The notes under the pieces are model-generated. The model did no database searches and was not told the origin of the DNA. It saw only the letters and a list, made by a program, of their open reading frames with translations. Below are positions 23,582-27,530 of a stretch of 27,530 nucleotides of DNA, in pieces. This DNA comes from DATJFH01 sp035495815 (GTDB taxonomy: Bacteria > Acidobacteriota > Terriglobia > Bryobacterales > Bryobacteraceae). The position numbers and the translations under genes are program-made. The stretch's first letter is position 1. Every line of letters begins with the position of its first letter. Location: assembly GCA_035495815.1 (NCBI GenBank), contig DATJFH010000372.1, positions 1-27,530 of the forward strand, in the 5' to 3' direction.

Positions 23582-24433
23582 ATGAAAAAAATAGCCGTCC
23601 TCGCCGGGCTATGCGCGGCCGCCCTCGCTCAAGCGCCGCGCAAGCCCGCTCCCCTTCCGGAAGGTGTCGAAAAGAAGGCTGACGTCGTGTATGCGACCCG
23701 CGGCGCTCATCAGCTGCGGCTGGATCTGTATCTGCCCCGGCAGAGCGGCGCGCCCATGCCGGCGGTGGTCTACATCCACGGCGGCGGCTGGAAGAACGGA
23801 AGCAAAAACGCTTTCAGCGGCCAGGCCGGCTACATGGCTACGCGGGGCTTCGTGGGCGCGTGCATCGAGTACCGGCTGTCGCGAGAGGCCAAATACCCGG
23901 CGGCGCTCGAGGATTCGGTAGCCGCCGTAAAGTGGCTGCGCGAACACGCACGGGAATACAACATCGATCCGGCGCGCATCGGAGCGGCCGGCGGATCGGC
24001 GGGCGGCCACCTGGTTGCCATGCTCGGCACGATGAAACCTCCCGTGGTCCAGGCGGTGGCGGCATTCAACCCGGCCGTGGACCTGGTCAGCTTCGGCAAG
24101 CGCGCGCCGACTGACGCAGTCAATGCGGTTACCGAATTCCTCGGCGCCTCCTACGAGAGCAATCCCAAGCTCTGGGCCGAAGCCACTCCGCTGACCCACG
24201 CCGGCAAGGGCTCCGCACCGTTCCTGTTCCTGCACGGCGACGCCGACACGACCGTTCCCATCCAGCAATCGATCGACATGGTGGCCAGGCTGAAGGCAGG
24301 CGGCGTCCCCGCCGACTTGTTTGTCGCCAAAGGGGCCAAACACGGGTTTTTCAATCAGGAACCCTGGTACGAGCCTACGAAGAAGCGCATGGAGGAGTTC
24401 TTCACGAAGTATCTGGCGCCTAGAACTTCGTAA
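23582..24433 (+). CDS. Secreted alpha/beta hydrolase (acetyl-esterase / BD-FAE-like)
   Basis: 283 residues from ATG 23582. A short signal peptide (MKKIAVLAGLCAAALAQ) precedes the mature domain. The oxyanion motif is HGGGW (66-70), nucleophile Ser139 in GGSAGGH, acid Asp222 (or Asp220) in HGDADTTVP and His254 in AKHGFF. This is the esterase/lipase class of the hormone-sensitive-lipase-like enzymes, often deacetylating sugars. The longer open frame back to 23435 overlaps hypE and lacks a signal peptide, so it is rejected. Not obviously linked to the hyp operon; it might act on polysaccharide acetyl groups, which is a guess. Confidence 0.85.
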   Translation: MKKIAVLAGLCAAALAQAPRKPAPLPEGVEKKADVVYATRGAHQLRLDLYLPRQSGAPMPAVVYIHGGGWKNGSKNAFSGQAGYMATRGFVGACIEYRLSREAKYPAALEDSVAAVKWLREHAREYNIDPARIGAAGGSAGGHLVAMLGTMKPPVVQAVAAFNPAVDLVSFGKRAPTDAVNAVTEFLGASYESNPKLWAEATPLTHAGKGSAPFLFLHGDADTTVPIQQSIDMVARLKAGGVPADLFVAKGAKHGFFNQEPWYEPTKKRMEEFFTKYLAPRTS

Positions 24434-24455
24434 CGCGTCCCATTTCCAGGGCATA

Positions 24456-24500
24456 CGACGACGCCGGAGAAGACTCGAGGAGGAAGCGCCCGGCGTGTCG
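24456..24500. terminator. Possible bidirectional stem-loop between convergent genes
   Basis: CGACGACGCCGG (24456-24467) pairs with CCGGCGTGTCG (24490-24500), with one bulged base, around a 22-nt loop. It lies in the 89-nt gap between the esterase and protease stops. There is no U-tract on either strand, so this is a weak terminator candidate. Confidence 0.35.
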
Positions 24501-24522
24501 GGTGGCGGCGGGGAAGCCTGCT

Positions 24523-26790
24523 CTACCGGATCTTGACGTCGCTCGTGCCGGGGCTCACCACGTTCGGCGCGTTGGGCAGCAGGCTGTCGATCCCGATCGC
24601 GATCTGCGCCGAATCCACACCGTTGCTCAAGCGCAGGATGGCCGGCCCGGAAGGCAAACCCGCCGGTATCGTAAACACCACCTGGTTCGGCGTCCATTGC
24701 TGAACCGCCGCCGGCCGGTCCCCTACGGTGATGCTCGGATTCGTCAGGTTCGCCCCGGTCATGATCACCGTCGAACCGGACGAGATCGTGTTCTGGTTGG
24801 GCGCGGCACTGGCCAGTTGTGAGTTCAATACCGGCTTGCCCGCGCTGGCCGCCTGAACCTGGAATCCGGAGGGCTGCGAAACCACCTGGAAGCCGTTCAT
24901 CACGCTCGGAAGGACGGACCCCAAAGATGCGTTGGGCGCGGCGTACACGTTCGCCCAGATACGGCCCGTGTTGAGGACATAGACGCGCCGCACCTGCACA
25001 TCGCTCGAGCCGAAGCCGACTGTGGTCACGCCCTCCGCGAAGCTGCCGCTCGAGCCGTTGATCTCGACCAGGGTCTCGCTGCCTGCCTGCACCACGTTGG
25101 GCGAGAAGGTGACCTGACCGGCGTCGCCGCTGTCGTACGGGTAGTTGACCGGCGAGCCCATGAACGAGGAATTCTGACCGTCCGGATTGAAGGCCGATAC
25201 CACCGGACGCAGCCCGGATACTCCCGGCGGCAGGCTTACCACCGCGCGGCCGGCGCCGTCGAGGCGCAGGAATCCGGCGGGAATGCCGTCCAGGTAGAAC
25301 TTCGTGTCGGCTCTCAGGTTGGGCCCGGAGATGGTCAGCGAACGGCCGCCGCCCGGCTCGACCCCGGCGCTGACGGACCCGATTACCGGGGGCAGGCTCT
25401 GCACCAGGTTGAGCCCGAACGGAAGAACGAAGATATCGTTGACAAGCGAGAAGATCAGGTGGCGCGGTCCCACGCCGCACACCCCTCCGGTCGCTTGCAG
25501 CTTCAATTCCAGGTAGGCCGGGGACAAGGCGTAGGTGTGGACCCCGTCGCTGTCGAGGATGGGCGACCCGCCCAGGAAGCCCACGCTCAATCCGGCCGCC
25601 GGCGTTCCGTTGGTGATCAGGCCCGAGCCGGTCACGAGCAGCGTTCCGCAGCCGTTGAGGTAGCCCGGCCGGATCGGAGTCTGGTCGAAAAAGCTGTACG
25701 TCGAAACCGAAGGAATGCTGTAAGCGGTTCTCCTGTTCAGCGTCAGGTTGATGTTGTCTACCAGGCCCCCCGGATTGACGTTGAGCGTCGTGGCCGCCAG
25801 GTAGTTCCGCGTCCCCTGGCCGCCCTGGTAAAACATGGTGTCGAACGGTCCGTCGGCCGGAACCGTTGCCACCCCGTCCTGTCCGACCGGCAGCCGGATA
25901 TCGCCCGGCGTTGCCCCGGCTCGAGAGGCCGGCGGCAGCGGGTGAACATAGAGCACCACCTGGCCCGCCGGGATCCCGTCGATCCGGTATCTGCCGTCCG
26001 GATCGGTCAGCGCGCTCACGGCGGCGCCGCCTGCCCGGATCGCTACCACCGACGCCATGTGGATACCCTGTCCCCCCGGGAACGTGATCCTGCCGGCGAT
26101 GCTGCCCGCGGTTTGCGACAGGTTGCCCCGCGGATAAAGGAACGAGATGCCCGCGATGTCGTCCGCGGTGAGCGGATTGTAAAGTGAAGTGGCCCGCCCC
26201 GCCGCTTCGGTGGACATCGCGCTCGCCGTAAAAGTGTGCTGCAACCCCAGGGCATGCCCCAGTTCATGCGTCACCGTCAGGAAAAACCCTTCCGCGAAGT
26301 TCGGCGAAGTCCAGTTGTTCAGATTGCGGTTGAGACGAATCTGCGGCCGCCGCATCGGCACGAACGTCCCCCCCGGTCCGAAGGAAAACGCGCTCGGCGC
26401 ATTCGTGGCGGTAAGGCCCAGGGTGAAAGGATCCATCTCGTCGAATACCACATCCACCCCGGGTGAGTTCTGCGGAGCGCTCGCCGAAGCCAGGCCGCCG
26501 AAGGCCACCCGCAGATCGGAAGTCTCCACATTGTTCCAGGCCCTGGCAGCTTCCCGAATGGCGCTGAGGGCCGAAGGAAACTGCTCCGGGCGCGAGATCA
26601 GCGACGAAGCTGAATCCATTAGGAGAACATTAACTGTCTTATTCGGTAAGGCGTTGAGATCGAATCTCTCGGGAACCGGATTGTAGGGCGCCGTGCGGTT
26701 CGTATAGTGCGCGAAGTAAGCGTAGGGCAGAGCCGTCGAGGCGCTCAACACCGCCATACAGACCGCTGCTGCCCACCGGCCGGGACCCAT
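24523..26790 (-). CDS. Secreted matrixin-type zinc metalloprotease with regulatory-like and IPT-like tail
   Basis: 755 residues from ATG 26790. An N-terminal signal sequence (WAAAVCMAVLSASTALPYAYF) is followed by a catalytic domain to about residue 220. It has His175, Glu176, His179 and His185 in HELGHALGLQH and a Met-turn near Met192 (SAM), the metzincin/matrixin signature. A carboxypeptidase-regulatory-like beta domain follows (SIAGRITFPGGQGIHMASVV; DPDGRYRIDGIPAGQVVL). The rest is beta-rich, with IPT/TIG-like units (SVSAGVEPGGGRSLTISGPNL; SSGSTVIMTGANL; ILRLSNGVDSAQIAI). It probably acts outside the cell or in the periplasm. The ORF is open further upstream, but that part overlaps the next gene. 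The ATG overlaps its stop (TGATG), so the two are coupled. No cell-wall anchor is seen. Confidence 0.85.
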   Translation of the reverse strand: MGPGRWAAAVCMAVLSASTALPYAYFAHYTNRTAPYNPVPERFDLNALPNKTVNVLLMDSASSLISRPEQFPSALSAIREAARAWNNVETSDLRVAFGGLASASAPQNSPGVDVVFDEMDPFTLGLTATNAPSAFSFGPGGTFVPMRRPQIRLNRNLNNWTSPNFAEGFFLTVTHELGHALGLQHTFTASAMSTEAAGRATSLYNPLTADDIAGISFLYPRGNLSQTAGSIAGRITFPGGQGIHMASVVAIRAGGAAVSALTDPDGRYRIDGIPAGQVVLYVHPLPPASRAGATPGDIRLPVGQDGVATVPADGPFDTMFYQGGQGTRNYLAATTLNVNPGGLVDNINLTLNRRTAYSIPSVSTYSFFDQTPIRPGYLNGCGTLLVTGSGLITNGTPAAGLSVGFLGGSPILDSDGVHTYALSPAYLELKLQATGGVCGVGPRHLIFSLVNDIFVLPFGLNLVQSLPPVIGSVSAGVEPGGGRSLTISGPNLRADTKFYLDGIPAGFLRLDGAGRAVVSLPPGVSGLRPVVSAFNPDGQNSSFMGSPVNYPYDSGDAGQVTFSPNVVQAGSETLVEINGSSGSFAEGVTTVGFGSSDVQVRRVYVLNTGRIWANVYAAPNASLGSVLPSVMNGFQVVSQPSGFQVQAASAGKPVLNSQLASAAPNQNTISSGSTVIMTGANLTNPSITVGDRPAAVQQWTPNQVVFTIPAGLPSGPAILRLSNGVDSAQIAIGIDSLLPNAPNVVSPGTSDVKIR

Positions 26791-27386
26791 CACTTGGCCT
26801 TCGCCCCGGCTTTCAACGCTCCCGACACGCGCGTGCCAAAGTCGCTCAACTTCATCCGCAGCGGCTCGGCGGCGGTGTTGCGGCCCGCCGAATCCATCAC
26901 CAGCGCGTCGGTCGCCTGCCCCTGCAATACCACCTCTCCATTCCCGTCCCGCGTCACATCCAGGATCCCCTGCGACAGGCCGAGCAGGTGGTTCGCTCCG
27001 CTCGGTCCTGTCCACAGGAAGAACACGTACTCCGCCCCCTCCGTCAACTGGGGCGTTCCGAGGTAATTCTGCTGCTGGCCGCCGAAGGTTCCTCCGGGAA
27101 TTTGAACTTCCACTTGCGCCGCCGCCGCACCCTTCCAGCGGTCTTCTACCTGAACTTTGTAGTACGTGTAGATCAGAGATCCCCGGACGTCGCTGTAAGA
27201 CCCTACGATCCGGCCGCGAACAATCCCGGTCGATTTCTGTACCAGATCCTCAAAAGACACCCTGCTCAGCGTGGTAGCCTCCGCCGTCGACAGCCCGGCC
27301 AGGGCGCACAGAAACAGGGATAGTCGGATCACGGCTCTCTGCAGAGCACCTCCGGCGCCAGAAAACAATATTGCAAACAAAGACAT
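26790..27386 (-). CDS. Secreted protein of unknown function, coupled to the matrixin
   Basis: About 198 residues from ATG 27386, which has AGGA 6 nt upstream. The frame runs to GTG 27425, and GTG 27332 would give a standard signal peptide (VIRLSLFLCALAGLSTAEA), so the start is uncertain. The mature part reads SFEDLVQKSTGIVRGRIVG, then TYYKVQVEDRWKG, VEVQIPGGTFGG, LTEGAEYVFFLW and GLSQGILDVT. This order (IV-G-V, KG, PGG, G-x-P-x-F-x-x-G-E, FL, qG-F) is one I associate with small secreted proteins found beside matrixin-like proteases. I do not know its function; it may be an inhibitor, chaperone or partner. Confidence 0.65.
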   Translation of the reverse strand: MSLFAILFSGAGGALQRAVIRLSLFLCALAGLSTAEATTLSRVSFEDLVQKSTGIVRGRIVGSYSDVRGSLIYTYYKVQVEDRWKGAAAAQVEVQIPGGTFGGQQQNYLGTPQLTEGAEYVFFLWTGPSGANHLLGLSQGILDVTRDGNGEVVLQGQATDALVMDSAGRNTAAEPLRMKLSDFGTRVSGALKAGAKAK

Positions 27387-27530
27387 TACAATCCTGAAAC
27401 ACCACGGTCTGTGTTCGAAGGACACAGGATTGGGGCCAAAAGCCCGATGGTGGAGGCCGGGTTTCAGCAGCGCCGGTTCAGTTTCGTACTACTAAAATCG
27501 GCACATTCAGCGCGTGGCGAACAGGATCAA

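Noticed and set aside
27450..27480. Imperfect AAAGCCCG/CGGGTTT inverted repeat near the right edge
   Set aside because: Short stem with a bulge and no U-tract; its context is cut by the window edge.

Overview
The window is about 27.5 kb of mostly GC-rich bacterial chromosome. It carries no RNA genes, CRISPR array, insertion sequence or phage genes that I can see. The gene mix points to an Acidobacteriota member of the Bryobacterales/Solibacter type: secreted matrixin-type protease with IPT-like tail, FecR-domain protein with a glycine-rich C-terminal membrane segment, small Cys/His proteins, WG-repeat protein, hyp genes with a SIS-domain partner, and an exopolysaccharide locus with its own NusG paralog. 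That placement is inference from gene style, not from a marker gene.

Layout. (1) 3-3244, plus strand: a signalling set made of the 3' end of a hybrid histidine kinase with two receivers, a stand-alone receiver, and a receiver-coupled class III adenylate cyclase with a histidine-kinase-like N-terminal helix pair but no ATPase domain. It reads as a phosphorelay ending in cAMP. (2) 3252-4238, minus: a YheT-type alpha/beta hydrolase. (3) 4435-6358, plus: a WG-repeat protein, an intergenic segment with two stem-loops, and two small related proteins sharing C-x2-C-x15-C-x3-H. (4) 6416-7327, minus: a secreted FecR-like protein, divergent from the next block. (5) 7376-20210, plus: a long exopolysaccharide locus: TPR protein, O-antigen ligase/polymerase-like membrane protein, NusG/RfaH-type antiterminator, ribbon-helix-helix-like protein, Wza-type export protein, Wzc-type tyrosine autokinase, a second polymerase-like membrane protein, glycosyltransferase, FkbM methyltransferase, WcaI-like glycosyltransferase, and a WbaP-like initiating transferase. 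Genes from 13906 to 16770 have clearly lower GC than their flanks and look like a swapped-in, serotype-like cassette. No flippase (Wzx) is present.

(6) 20246-23497, minus: a compact hypE - tandem-SIS protein - hypA - hypB operon for [NiFe]-hydrogenase maturation. hypC, hypD, hypF and hydrogenase subunits are absent. hypB carries a +1 frameshift at a run of six C. (7) 23582-24433, plus: a secreted acetyl-esterase-like hydrolase. (8) 24523-27386, minus: a translationally coupled pair of secreted proteins, an unknown roughly 200-residue protein and a matrixin-type zinc metalloprotease with a long C-terminal tail.

The most interesting points are the tandem SIS protein inside the hyp operon, whose two halves have lost complementary parts of the GmhA active site; the HisKA-REC-cyclase protein next to a hybrid kinase; the paralogous small Cys/His pair beside strong inverted repeats; the NusG-RHH regulator pair inside the polysaccharide locus; and the low-GC cassette with a possible methyltransferase remnant on the opposite strand.
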